64,000 bases of DNA from NCBI GenBank assembly GCA_009761415.1, contig QUOL01000026.1:1-64000 (forward strand), given 5' to 3'. The notes below the pieces were generated by a model that did no database searches, was not told the DNA's origin, and saw nothing but the letters and a program-made list of their open reading frames with translations. Position numbers and translations under genes: made by a program. This DNA comes from Sarcomyxa edulis. Taxonomy: Eukaryota > Basidiomycota > Agaricomycetes > Agaricales > Mycenaceae. Below, in pieces: positions 1 to 9,834 of this stretch (position 1 is the first letter of the stretch; the number at the start of each line of letters is the position of its first letter).

Positions 1-254
1 GGTCTGATCTGCTTGCAGACGTTTCAGGGGCTACTCTTCTCTTCTAGCGGTTGGGGACACTTGGTGCGGCGCCTGAGATCTCTTGGTTTCTCCCCGGTAT
101 GTTCCCTTCTGTTCTTTTTGACCCAACTTTCAAGGGTCTATATCTGCCGTTCATATGACTTGATACCTTTTCAGGTCTATCCAGAGCTTCTATCGAGGTG
201 TTTCAAGGACTCTAGATTGGCCCTCGCTGCTTGGTGTGATATCTTGCAGTTTAA
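1..254 (+). CDS. Left-edge gene fragment, unknown product
   Basis: Two exon-like blocks join in phase. Block one, after an acceptor near 18, encodes TFQGLLFSSSGWGHL and runs to about 98. An intron with a GTATGT donor and a TTTTCAG acceptor follows. Block two encodes VYPELLSRCF and ends at a GTAAGT donor near 259. No start or stop is visible, so this would be an internal piece of a gene entering from the left. I do not recognise the family. It could also be decayed coding sequence. The support is phase continuity across one well-formed intron only. Confidence 0.3.
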
Positions 255-399
255 CCCCGTAAGTCTCTCAGAGCTATAGAATGCATGTTTCACGTTGGCA
301 TCTATCTCGTTTCCGCTCGTATTAATCTTATGTATGAAACGGGGTATGGAACCAGAAGAACGGAGTTATATTCGGGAGCCTGTTATACATAGTACGGTA

Positions 400-2440
400 C
401 AAGTATAGATTATGGAATATAATTCGCGCTATATACCAAGTAGACTACGAGGTCAGAACAAATGCTTCAGGATTTCAGGATGAGAGAGTCGACTTTACGT
501 CTGAACAAGAATAGGGTCAATAGTCTACACGACACGGCATGCCACAGTCAGTTGAGTGGAGTGAGATCGAGAATGGACTACTTACACACAAATGGCAGCT
601 TAATCTGGGGTGGGGCCCATAGTCTCAGGATATACGTACAATAGGAGAGATCATCGTACGGGAAGATAGCAACTCCTACTCAGGAAGAGTTTGTGGACGC
701 CTCAAGTCACAGGACAGAGTGGAGAACGTACCTGCCTCGATATCACAATACAAGGTGCTCTGAAGGCGGGTGAGCGACGGGGCAGTGTCCAAAGCAGAAC
801 GATGCGAGGAAGTCAAGTAATGAGCATGACAAGGGACATACCTTAGAGTCGACAGATTGGCGTGACGCAAGGATTCTGGAGCAAGGAAGAAGAACATGAG
901 TGACGGCAATGATAGGAAAAGATTGTAGACACAGACCTGAAATCCGGCCAGAGAAGACCCATGATTGTAAGGCGGATGGTTCTAGGGAAAGAGAGAAGAG
1001 TTTGGTCAGCGTTCAGCTGCGCAAACGACGATGATGGATGGAAAATGGACGGCGACAGAGCCAATAGAGATACAAGAAGTCAATTCAAGTGTACGTACCG
1101 TAGACTTTGAGCCTGGGATACGTGAGTAGCCAACAACTGGTAATGGGAGAGCGGTCAAGAGAGGAAAGCGGAATGGAGGGAATGGAAAAAAGTGGGGCGT
1201 GCTTCACGAGCTTTATACTCGAGCTATTGATCCCGTTGTCAAGTAAGACCAAACAAATGGAAGAAAACAGGAGAATATTGCACTTACGTTTCGGTCAAAA
1301 ATTCATCGGCTAACGGAATACCCATTATACGGACAGCTAGGTACCAATGGATCTGCGATGAATAGTTCTGGATGTTCCGTGTGCAGCGGCGGGTGAAGTT
1401 GGCCTAACTCTCGTGGGATGGAAAGGGAACAGGGTTGGGAAGCGATGTGTGGTCTCGTCTCAGTGGACTCCAGTTGACGGCACAGGGTTAACTTGCTAAT
1501 TACGCACGGAGATGCTCACCGATGGTGAACCGATAAGGAAGCCATAACGAGAGGGTATATCAATCTGCATAGATAGAACGAAGGGGGCAGATTAGGTGTG
1601 GCCAGCGTTGATATTTGTCAAAGAAAGTGTTGCCCTTACCCGAGTAGAGATCCTACATCGTCCCCAGCCTCTTGTTATCGACGTTCCGAGGTCAGGACTA
1701 GGTAGTAGATGATGAATACAAGTCAGCTGCAAAGAAAATCTCGAGGAGAACGGGATATCAAGAAATGACGACTGAAAACTCACTATCCATACATTTTGAA
1801 CCGTCATTACAAATTGAAGCTATGAGTGGCAATTAATCGCCTGTATATGCATTCAGGGCCACGTACCTGGGGAGCAGGGAGAATGAGTTGGAAGACTCAC
1901 TCGTGAAACGACTAGATATGGGCCAAAACTTTGAGTGGTGCCAGTCTGGGCACATCGGACAACGAGATTCTCAAATAATCTCAATCAACACGTACCTCTG
2001 GAAGATGTGTTCCACCGCAAGGACAATTCAAGACTGTTGAGAAGAGAGTGCGAGGAGATGCTTGAGGCTCAATGAGTCTGAGTGGAGAGAATGATCCTGG
2101 ATGGTATCGCTATAGTGACAACCGAGCCAAGTGAGAGACGTATATAGATCGCGTGGATTTTCTCCAGGATGGGCCTGAGTCTTCAGGAAGATATCTAAGG
2201 ACAGGAGAGACCAAGTGGACTGGAACAATGAGAACGACGACGACGAGGCGATCTGGGATTGTGAACATGAACGGAGTCGATATCAGTGGACTCAAAGCTC
2301 GACATTTCATATATCGAAGACTCACCTGCCAGACTAGCATTCCAAATCATCGAAGCTGAGAGGTTGTACTCAAGTCTGAGTCTGAGTTGAGCGACGTTGA
2401 GCTCGTGGTTGTGGACGTCGACCGGGAAATGTGAGATCAA
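400..2440 (-). other. Possible minus-strand multi-exon gene, unresolved
   Basis: The + strand is rich in complements of GTACGT donors, which suggests a - strand transcript with many short introns. The best two-exon join starts at an ATG at 2440 (SHFPVDVHNHELNVAQL...) and crosses a GTGAGT...CCCAG intron. It leads to a hydrophobic stretch RLVVVVLIVPVHLV followed by RYLPEDSGPSWRKS, in phase. This would fit a small membrane protein. Further downstream the exons become ambiguous and I cannot place a stop. No family is recognised. Confidence 0.22.
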
Positions 2441-2489
2441 TGATCGGCGCGTCGATTGGAAACTTGAAGTCTAAAATCTAATCTCATCC

Positions 2490-4110
2490 ACTGCAGCTTC
2501 ATCACGATCATCGCGTCCACATCATCGACCTCAATCAGCAACCTCCAGGCCTCGGAACTTGCTCACAGCAGCCGAAATCCACTGGCACGAATCATCACAT
2601 CTGGGCGCTTGGCGATCTTCCCAAGATGCTCGACAATTTGCCAGTGATTCGAACAAGACAGAAGACCACCTCGGTGCGTTCACTAGCAGCTTCAATTGCA
2701 ACCCCTCCATGCATCTTAGGATCTGGGTAGACCATCGCAAAAATGTGGGGTAGTATTCAAGGTAAGTTTCTACGCTCGCATCTGTTGTTCCACCGGTTTA
2801 TGGACTGGCAATCCATTTCACTCATCTGTGCACAGTCCTGCCATTGTCGACTTGTACCGGTCATCACTCGTTCTGTGTGCACTATGGAAAGCTTGCTTTT
2901 GGTGAGACCTCATGTTATCGATCTCCTTATCTCTTCCGCATGGGTCTCCTCAAGCTGACTCGAGCCTTGCACTGGATCGAATTGTATCTCTCAGAACATC
3001 ACGGCGAACTCTCCTCTTCTTTCGTATAGCATTGAAATGACTGGGAATAGTGTATATGGAGGGTTCTTAGGTTGTACAGGATGCTGCAGTGCGTCATATC
3101 TTTGTCTTGCTCGAGTTTACCTATAAGTATTCAATCATTTCTATAAAGACGAAACCTCGCCGCCCATCCATCCCAACTCTTGCTAGGTGAACGTCGCCTC
3201 GTCCAAATGTCCCCCCCACCTTATGTTACACTCGATCGCACCCGTCAGATGGCTTGGGCATCTGCGTAGAGCTATCTGTGCAGGCGTCTTGTAAGTACTT
3301 CAATAAATGCACTAGACTCAATTGAAACATACTAACATTGTAAATTGGTCTCTAATAATCTCGTATCTGTCTCCACTGCCATTGTCGGCTTCCAATGGCT
3401 TCGTGCACATGTTCCCGCTCTCCAACGTCATATTCACCCGCCGTCTGACGTATCACCCTCAAAGTCTCGAATCTATACCCTTCGGTTCACTTCTCAAATC
3501 ACACACTTTCGATCTGAATATCTAACCGCTCGATCATCTGATTTTGTGAGTCCTCATTTTGCTGTTCTAGGCTGCAGGCGGCCTTTGGTAGATGCAGCAA
3601 CCCCCGCGGCTACTCATAGAAGGTAGGGATGGAGACTAGGATGTATGTACATCCATATTTCCATTTCTTCCCTGAGAGATATGTTTCCTTTGTGAGATGA
3701 GCAGAATTTCGCCACTGTGAGTAATCTATTCAGGGAAGAAGCATCGCTTAGCTGCTTAGCTACGAGATTCATCCTCCCTGACTTGATCACTCACAGATCT
3801 ATAAGAACTATGAGATTTATGAGAATAAGAGTAGCATCTATTATATCTGAGACTTTCGTGCATTTCATCTGATCACTGAGAAACTGAGACTTTCGGAGGT
3901 TACTTGACTTTGAGGCTCACAGAAAATTATCCAAGAGGATTGGAACATTCTACAATGATGAATGGATCAGGCTTAGACTATCCGAAAGCAACGCACAGTT
4001 AAGCGAGGGAATTTCGGAAATGCCGTGACACTTGGTAGCACGGAGTCCGTTTATGCCGCCGCGATGCGGACTCAGATGGATACGTGATGTAAAGAGGTAA
4101 ATTTCCCTGA
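2490..4110 (+). other. No supported gene; intron-like signals on + strand
   Basis: Short open blocks between about 2510 and 3030 are separated by plausible introns (for example a GTAAGT donor at 2761 and an acceptor CACAG near 2835). None joins into a protein I recognise. 3040-4110 has only short frames, AT-rich stretches and repeated TGAGA/GAGACT-like words around 3790-3900. Treat it as intergenic or decayed coding sequence. Confidence 0.3.
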
Positions 4111-4120
4111 TTAACGGCTA

Positions 4121-5326
4121 TTGTTCACAGATGTATATAAGCCTCTCACCTTGAGGGGGCCTCCAATGTCTGCCTTTGCAGAAACTATGCCTTTCTGTCC
4201 TCCCGTCTCTCCTCACCGTCGAACGTCCTCCAGAAATAGAGATGGTCGAAGGGTGTTCTACAACTATGAGAGGTATGTTTTTTATTCAGGGAGAATGTGT
4301 TGAATATTGATAATGTCGCGTCTTGAGTGATCTGATCACTATCGGCGGTTGTTTGCCTACAGCTGGGAGGGCGTTGCCAAACATGATCAGGCGCGTCTGG
4401 CTAAGCGCCTTATCTTTCTCGCTTGCTCATTCCTCTCATCTTCATCTAGACGACACATCTCGTCGCGTCCATCCACCCATCTGCTTTGAGACCACCGTCC
4501 GCGCTTCACTGATCTCGAGGTTCCTATCGAGTGAGTCTTTTTTTCTGTTTTCTCTCGAGTGCCAATCTCATTAATGTCTCAATTTAGGTTTCAAGGACTA
4601 TCTGCTTGTCATCGCGGACGATCGCGAGTGCCATCTGCGGGAAATAAGGGGGTCAGATATTTGGGAGTTGAATGTTGCCGGGGAACATCGCGAGGTACGT
4701 GGTGACTGCTTTTTTTCGTTCGAGCGCTTCACTGAATGTGCACATAACTTGATTAGGTTCCTTTGACAGGACTAATGCAACTGTATGCGTCGTCGATGGA
4801 TAGTCTGACAACAAGGTATGTGTGCGTGTCTTCTGGTGATTTGTCCGGGGAACTGACGGCTGATCTTGTCGTAGTCGACATGCCCCCACGAAAGTACCGT
4901 GTCCACGACCTCTACAGGATTCTTCTGAAGCTAGGCAGTCGTACCGTTGATGGAGAAAATGTGGGTGGGATTATATGCCTTTGTACGTGCATTCCACCTG
5001 TTCTCTGTAGCTATATATTGACTTCTTCCAGACTCGCTTGAACGTGTCTATCCGTCAACGCCTGATGGACTGCTAGAAGGTACAGTTCACTGTCTCCGTA
5101 TTTAAAGCTCTTTGAAAGATGCTAAGGACTATTCTAAGCAGATATACCCGTCTTCAAAAGGGTCTCAACGCGTCCATCGCCGACATATCCCTCGGCTAAT
5201 TCACATCCCAAAACAGAGGCCGAAATCTCGATATTTCGGCCCCGCGGCGAGCGGTCGGAATTTCATGGCATAAAGCACGCGTATACCTCGATGATGATAA
5301 GGGGATCCAGTTGGAGTATTGTATAG
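4121..5326 (+). pseudogene. Unknown basidiomycete protein, damaged, C-terminus inside repeat array
   Basis: Blocks join across short introns and read as one protein: MSAFAETMPF..., SWEGVAKHDQARLAKRL, FKDYLLVIADDRECHL, VPLTGLMQLYASSMDS, VDMPPRKYRVHDLYRIL, SLERVYPSTPDGLLE. Introns fall near 4270-4362, 4530-4588, 4695-4757, 4816-4873, 4984-5032 and 5081-5141. The second exon is a problem: the frame that follows SWEG meets TGA near 4488, while the next exon needs a different frame. That points to a frameshift or a missed intron. The last exon runs straight into the first unit of the array downstream and ends at TAG 5324-5326. I do not recognise the family. The gene could still be intact with a different exon choice. 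Confidence 0.4.
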
Positions 5327-6540
5327 TACGAGAGGGCGCGAAGCGCCCTCAGACCATCGTAAGTTTTCTGCTTTTAATCGTTGTCTCCAACTCCTAACCT
5401 AATCCACAGTCCTCCGACAAACGTCATCCAACTTCCATCATGCTCGGCTAACCAACAGCACAAAAAACACACCTCAAATTCTGACGTTTCGGCCCCGCGG
5501 CGAGCGGTCTGGGATTTCTCGCACAAATGAGACGTCTTCATGGATAGAGAGAATGTCTCATTGAGCTTTGGTGGGGGATGAGAGGGCGCGAAGCGCCCTC
5601 ATAACATGGTATGTCTACTTGTTGGTTCCATCTGATTTCGTCCTAATCGACTCTTAGATTCCAGAGAAAACACCATCCTCCCTCCCATTTTGCTCGGCTA
5701 ATTTCCCCTCAACATACACGGCTAAAATCGAGAGAACTTGGCCTCACGGCGAGCGGCCTCGAATATCTCGCACAAAGGAGGCATTTTCATGGGTGGAACT
5801 AATGTCTTGTTGATAATGGGTATCAAGCGAGAGGGTGCGAAGCGCCCTGGGAACATAGTATGTCTGCTTTTTGGGCTCATCTGATCTCGTCCTAACCTGC
5901 TCTTAGATCTCACAGAGAACACCATCGGACCTCCCTCCCCACCATTCTCCTCGGCTAATTCCACCTCACAATCCACGACCGAAATTATGGAAAATTGGCC
6001 CCGCGGCGAGCGGTCTGAGATTACTCGCACAAAGCAAGCGTGGGATTGGGAATAGAGGAAGAGTCGTTGGAGTCTCGTGTGGAACAAGAGGGCGCGAAGC
6101 GCCCTCATAATGGTGTGTGGTCATTGCTATCAAGTGAGACTTCGTCCTCATCAGGTATCAGCTCCCCTAGCAAACACCTCGTGTCCCCCATCCTGCTCGG
6201 ATAATTCCAAACGTCAACCCCGCGACGACGACAGTCTGGCGAGGAGGGAGTGGGCGCGAAGCGCCCTTGTGTCGATGGTACGTCTGTCACTTCCCTTTAT
6301 GCATCTCCTACCTGTTCTCACCTAGCGCAAAACCTCTCACCAGCCACCCAACACCCTCGTTCCCTACCATCCTGCTCGGCTAACTTACACGACGAAACGC
6401 GCGGCCAAAATCTTGAGATTTCGGCCTCGCGGCGAGCAGTCTTGTCCTCAAAGTAGAGATCAGACGGTTGCCTTGCCGAACGAGACCTTTCGTTGGAGTG
6501 GGTGGTGGATCGAGAGGGCGCGTAGCGCCCTTGTTACCAC
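5190..6540 (+). repeat. Array section I: units with a GC-rich hairpin
   Basis: The first six units carry a second conserved box, GAGGGCGCGAAGCGCCCTC, at 5332-5350, 5582-5600, 5831-5849 (changed), 6088-6106, 6251-6268 (changed) and 6513-6531 (one change in the loop). It is an 8-bp stem (GAGGGCGC with GCGCCCTC) around a GAA loop. After each box comes a GTATGT- or GTACGT-like donor and, about 50-70 bp later, a TAG or CAG. Unit 1 has a further 9-bp stem at 5218-5241 (GGCCGAAAT with ATTTCGGCC), and unit 6 a comparable one with a single mismatch. In the other units that stem is weaker. Confidence 0.85.
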
Positions 6541-6962
6541 GTATGTCTGTTCCATCTTGTCCTTTCTTGCCTTTGTCACTGAAGAGCTGTGTTGTACAGT
6601 CTCCCAGCACACAGTTGTCTCCTCTGCAATCACCAGCAAAATAACGCGATGGGATTTCCACCCTCGGCTATTTTCAGAACATAAATAGACCCAAAAAATT
6701 TGAGATTGAGGCCCCGCGGCGAGCGGCGTCATGGCGCACTCGTTGAAATCGTCGTTCACAACCAACGTCGATGACCAGGTTGGTTATACCGTCGCCCAGC
6801 CTCTCCAATCGCGCCCCGAAATTCTAATTCGGTATTCGGCCTTCCGCCAATTGCCCTCGCACATCCTACACCCTCGGCTAAGTTTCTCAACAAATTACGC
6901 GTCAGATTCTCGACGCTGAGGCCCCGCGGCGAGCGGACTCTCGTCGCAGTTGAAATCATTGT

Positions 6963-6990
6963 CCACATGCAGCGTCGACGCTGCATGTGG
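6963..6990. repeat. 28-bp perfect palindrome
   Basis: The half-site CCACATGCAGCGTC at 6963-6976 is followed directly by its exact reverse complement. It lies where other section II units have only a single ACATGC-type box (for example at 7185 and 7953), so it looks like a local head-to-head duplication inside one unit. Confidence 0.9.
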
Positions 6991-7211
6991 CTATGTCAGT
7001 TATGCCGTCGCTCAGCGTCTCCAATCGCCTTCCAAGATTCTGACACAATACTCGACCTTCTGCCAATCACCCTCCCACATCCCAGACCCTCGGCTAAGCC
7101 TCTCGTCCAATTACGCGTCAGATTCTCGACGCTGAGGCCCCGCGGCGAGCGGACTCACGACACACACGTTGAGATCGTCGTTCACATGCAGTGTCAATAC
7201 CCACCGCGTCT

Positions 7212-7270
7212 GTAAGTATCTTCTACTATCTATTCATTGTATTCTGAATTGCTAATCTCTATATCTACAG
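7212..7270 (+). other. Array intron copy 1 (59 nt)
   Basis: GTAAGTATC donor, TGCTAATCTC branch-like box and TATCTACAG acceptor. Its sequence is close to the intron-like segments at 7505-7563 and 7981-8039, with exactly the same length. Confidence 0.65.
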
Positions 7271-7504
7271 CCTCGCACGTCAGTTCTGTCGTCGTACAGC
7301 CCCTCCAATTGCCTCCCGAAATTCTAACTCGATATTCGGAGGTCCGCCAATCGCTGTCCTGCGTCCCCACGGAATATACATCCTCGGCTAAGTCTCTCGT
7401 CAACTTACGCGTCAGATTTCCGAGGCTCAGGCCCCGCGGCGAGCGGCATCACGATACACTCGTTGAGATTGTCGTTGACATGAAGCCTCGGGCTTATTGT
7501 CTAT

Positions 7505-7563
7505 GTAAGTATCTTCTACTATCTCTTCACCGTCTTCTGAATTGCTAATCTCTATATCTACAG
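7505..7563 (+). other. Array intron copy 2 (59 nt)
   Basis: Same donor, branch box and acceptor as the copy at 7212-7270, with a few internal substitutions. The flanking exon-like sequence (CCTCGCACGTC after the acceptor) is also conserved. Confidence 0.65.
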
Positions 7564-7980
7564 CCTCGCACGTCGGTTATGCCATCGTCCAGCCTCTCCA
7601 ATCGCAACCCTCGAAATTCTAATTCGATATTCGGCCTTCCGCCAATGGCCCTCACACGTCCTACACCCCTTCGGCTAACTTTCTCGTCACATTACGCGTC
7701 AAGTTCTCGAGGCTTGAGCCTTGCGGCGAGCGCACTCACGAGACGTTGAGATCGTCGATGCTCACGTCGTTTATCTCATCGCCCAGCGTCCCGAAATTCT
7801 AATTCGATATTTGGGCTTCCGCCCATCGCTGTCCTGCGTCCCCATGAAACATACACCCTCGGCTAAGTCTCTCGTCAAATTACGCGTCAGATTCTCGACG
7901 CTAAGGCCCCGCGGCGAGCGGCAGCACGACGAACTCGTTGAGACCGTCGATGACATGCGGCAGCGATACCCACTGCCTAT

Positions 7981-8039
7981 GCAAGTATCTCCTAGTATCT
8001 CTTCATTGTATTATGGATTGCTAATCTCTATATCTACAG
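7981..8039 (+). other. Array intron copy 3, GC donor (59 nt)
   Basis: Homologous to copies 1 and 2, but the donor reads GCAAGTATC instead of GTAAGTATC. The branch box and TATCTACAG acceptor are intact. GC-AG introns can be spliced, so this copy may still function. Confidence 0.6.
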
Positions 8040-8264
8040 CCCCGCACGTCGGTCATGTCGTCGCCCAGCCTCTCCAATCGCACTCTGAAGTTCCAACTCG
8101 ATATTTGGGCTTCCGCCAATCGCCCTCGCACATCCTACACCCTCGGCTAAGTTTCAGGTCCAATTACGCGTCGAATTCTCGACGCTAAGGCCCCGCGGCG
8201 AGCGGCAGCACGACGAACTCGTTGAGATCGTCGATGACATGCGGCAGCGATACCCACTGCCTAT

Positions 8265-8323
8265 GTAAGTATCTTTCATGTTCTCATTATCTCTTCTTCC
8301 GCTGATTTTTTATCTTCGTTCAG
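8265..8323 (+). other. Array intron copy 4, diverged (59 nt)
   Basis: Begins GTAAGTATCTT like the other copies and again spans exactly 59 nt to a TTCAG acceptor, but its interior has diverged and is pyrimidine-rich. Confidence 0.55.
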
Positions 8324-8520
8324 CCCTCCACCTATGTTGTTCTCATACCTGCCGCACGTCGTCTAGACCGTCGCCCAGCCTCTCTAATCACCTCCCGATA
8401 TTCTAATTCAATATTCGGGCTTCCGCCAATCGCCCTCACACATCCAACACCCCCTCGGCTAAGTTTCACGTCAAATTGCGCTCAAGATTCTCGAGGCTCA
8501 GGCCCCGCGGCGAGCGGACT

Positions 8521-9500
8521 CTCGTCAACGTAGTCGAAAGCATCGTTGGCGTGGGAGTTCATGCCGATTTCCTTTGTTCTTGGTAAGCACTCGACTCCTT
8601 GCTTTGTTAATCAAACTAACGATATCCACAGTTTCGTCGTCGTCGCCGCCGTCGTCCTACAACAACTTTGTGCCACCCAATAGCTCCATTATCGTTACAC
8701 GTCGTGCAGTCTCCATCCAATCCCAGTCTTCCCAAAGTTATCTAGGTGCGGCTACAGTAAGTTTTCGAATCTCAACTTTGTTTATTTCTTTCCTTCATCT
8801 TTTCGTTTACAGCATAGTTCATCGAGCTCAATGCGGGGCTCTCACCGTTCCCGAACTTCCACACCATCATTCCAAGTATCGCCTACCTCCTGGTTCAAGA
8901 GCTCGATGTAGGGCGTTCCCAGACTTCCCCGCCGTCTTTCCAAGTCTCGTACCTCCTGAATCGATAAACCGGCGTGATAATCAAGAACCTGGAGGGTCTG
9001 ATGATGGATGTCGAGGCCAACGTCCCTCATTCAAATCAGCCTCGCGTCGTCTTTGTCTGGGTTGTGTAGAGTAGATTCGAGCTCTTCCCACTGGCGCTAT
9101 CGATCTTAGCGCCGTATACATCAAACACAGAGTATCCGTGCTCTTATATCATCGATACTTTCCCATTGACCTTCTCGTTCGTTCTACAGGTTTTTCGTAC
9201 TCCAACTTCACTTATTTCGCCCCGTCTTGTCTACAAAGGCCTGAGAGCCGTCCTCGCCTCAGAGTACCCAAAATGCGAAAGCACGCCGTTCCAGTCTGTA
9301 AGTATCTATATACATGCTCATTTCCTCGAAAGTCTACTGATCCAGCCACTTAGATATCAAGCCCTTGCATATATATCTCTTTACTGACAACTTGTCGTTT
9401 TTGAGACTGTATGCGGTACGTGTCACGCCTTTTCGACGCGTCTTGCGAGTATTACTGACTTGTCGTTTTTCAGTCCGAAGATGAAATAAAAACACTTGGA
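8521..9500 (+). ncRNA. Possible spliced transcript downstream of array
   Basis: Several well-formed introns follow the last repeat unit: 8581-8631 (GTAAGC...CCACAG), about 8759-8812 (GTAAGT...TTACAG), a GTAAGT donor at 9299, and about 9418-9473 (GTACGT...TTTCAG). The exon-like blocks between them give no continuous recognisable protein. AATAAAA at 9485-9491 could serve as a poly(A) signal. This may be the 3' part of a transcript that starts in or before the array. It could equally be a decayed coding gene. Confidence 0.3.
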
Positions 9501-9834
9501 CACAATCCCAAGTTAGTATGTACAGTAGCCACGCATGTCGGTAGATAGTTGCAATGAATACCCTCGGGAGGGGAAACCCTTGAAGTTTAAAATGAAGATG
9601 GTAGGAGGTTTTGAAGAAGGCTCTTTTTTTGCTTTGTACTTGTTTGTCAGTCCCTCAGCCGAGACACATCCCACCAATCGGCATCGGCCCGGCCACGAGC
9701 GAGAGTAGTACAATGGCGAGTACAATGAAGGTCAGGTAGTTGGTTGACGAAGGTGGAAGATACTATCTAAAAGTTTTTAGCCGGGCAATTCGGCCTTCGA
9801 ATTCTGCCTTCGAATCTCTCCTAGATACTGGTTT

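Larger units (their letters stand above)
5190..8520 (+). repeat. Tandem array, 14 copies of a CGGCGAGCGG core
   Basis: A 17-bp core, consensus GGCCCCGCGGCGAGCGG, starts at 5238, 5491, 5740, 5997, 6217 (degenerate), 6423, 6710, 6920, 7136, 7430, 7717, 7905, 8189 and 8501. Spacing is about 190-310 bp. Each core is preceded by CTCGGCTAA some 35-60 bp upstream, with minor variants. Units are clearly homologous but differ by substitutions and small indels. The + frame over the core reads RPRGER, but CTCGGCTAA puts TAA into that frame, so the array is not one long coding repeat. Most units also hold a GT...AG intron-like segment. Best read as an expanded, probably transcribed and spliced, non-coding repeat. 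Confidence 0.88.
6650..8520 (+). repeat. Array section II: units with embedded introns
   Basis: From about 6650 the hairpin box disappears and units follow another plan: a CCTCTCCAATCGC-like box, CGAAATTCTAATTCG, CCGCCAATCGCCCTC, CTCGGCTAAG, ATTACGCGTCAGATTCTCG, the CGGCGAGCGG core, and then GTTGAGATCGTCG. Later units also contain a 59-nt intron after GTTGAGATCGTCG. Long stretches are nearly identical between units (for example around 7870-7960 and 8150-8260), which points to recent unequal crossing-over or slippage. Confidence 0.85.

Noticed and set aside
5966..6765. Overlapping minus-strand frames with RALRAL and PLAAGP peptides across the array
   Set aside because: They are the antisense reading of the two GC-rich repeat boxes; the frames are short, start at random points and break from unit to unit.
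7721..8188. 155-aa + strand frame inside the array
   Set aside because: It reads through an intron-like segment and several repeat units. Low divergence between units keeps frames open by chance, and the spliced form hits TAA in CTCGGCTAA.
5190..8520. CRISPR array
   Set aside because: Eukaryotic context, units of about 190-310 bp, diverged repeats, intron-like signals inside units and no cas genes.
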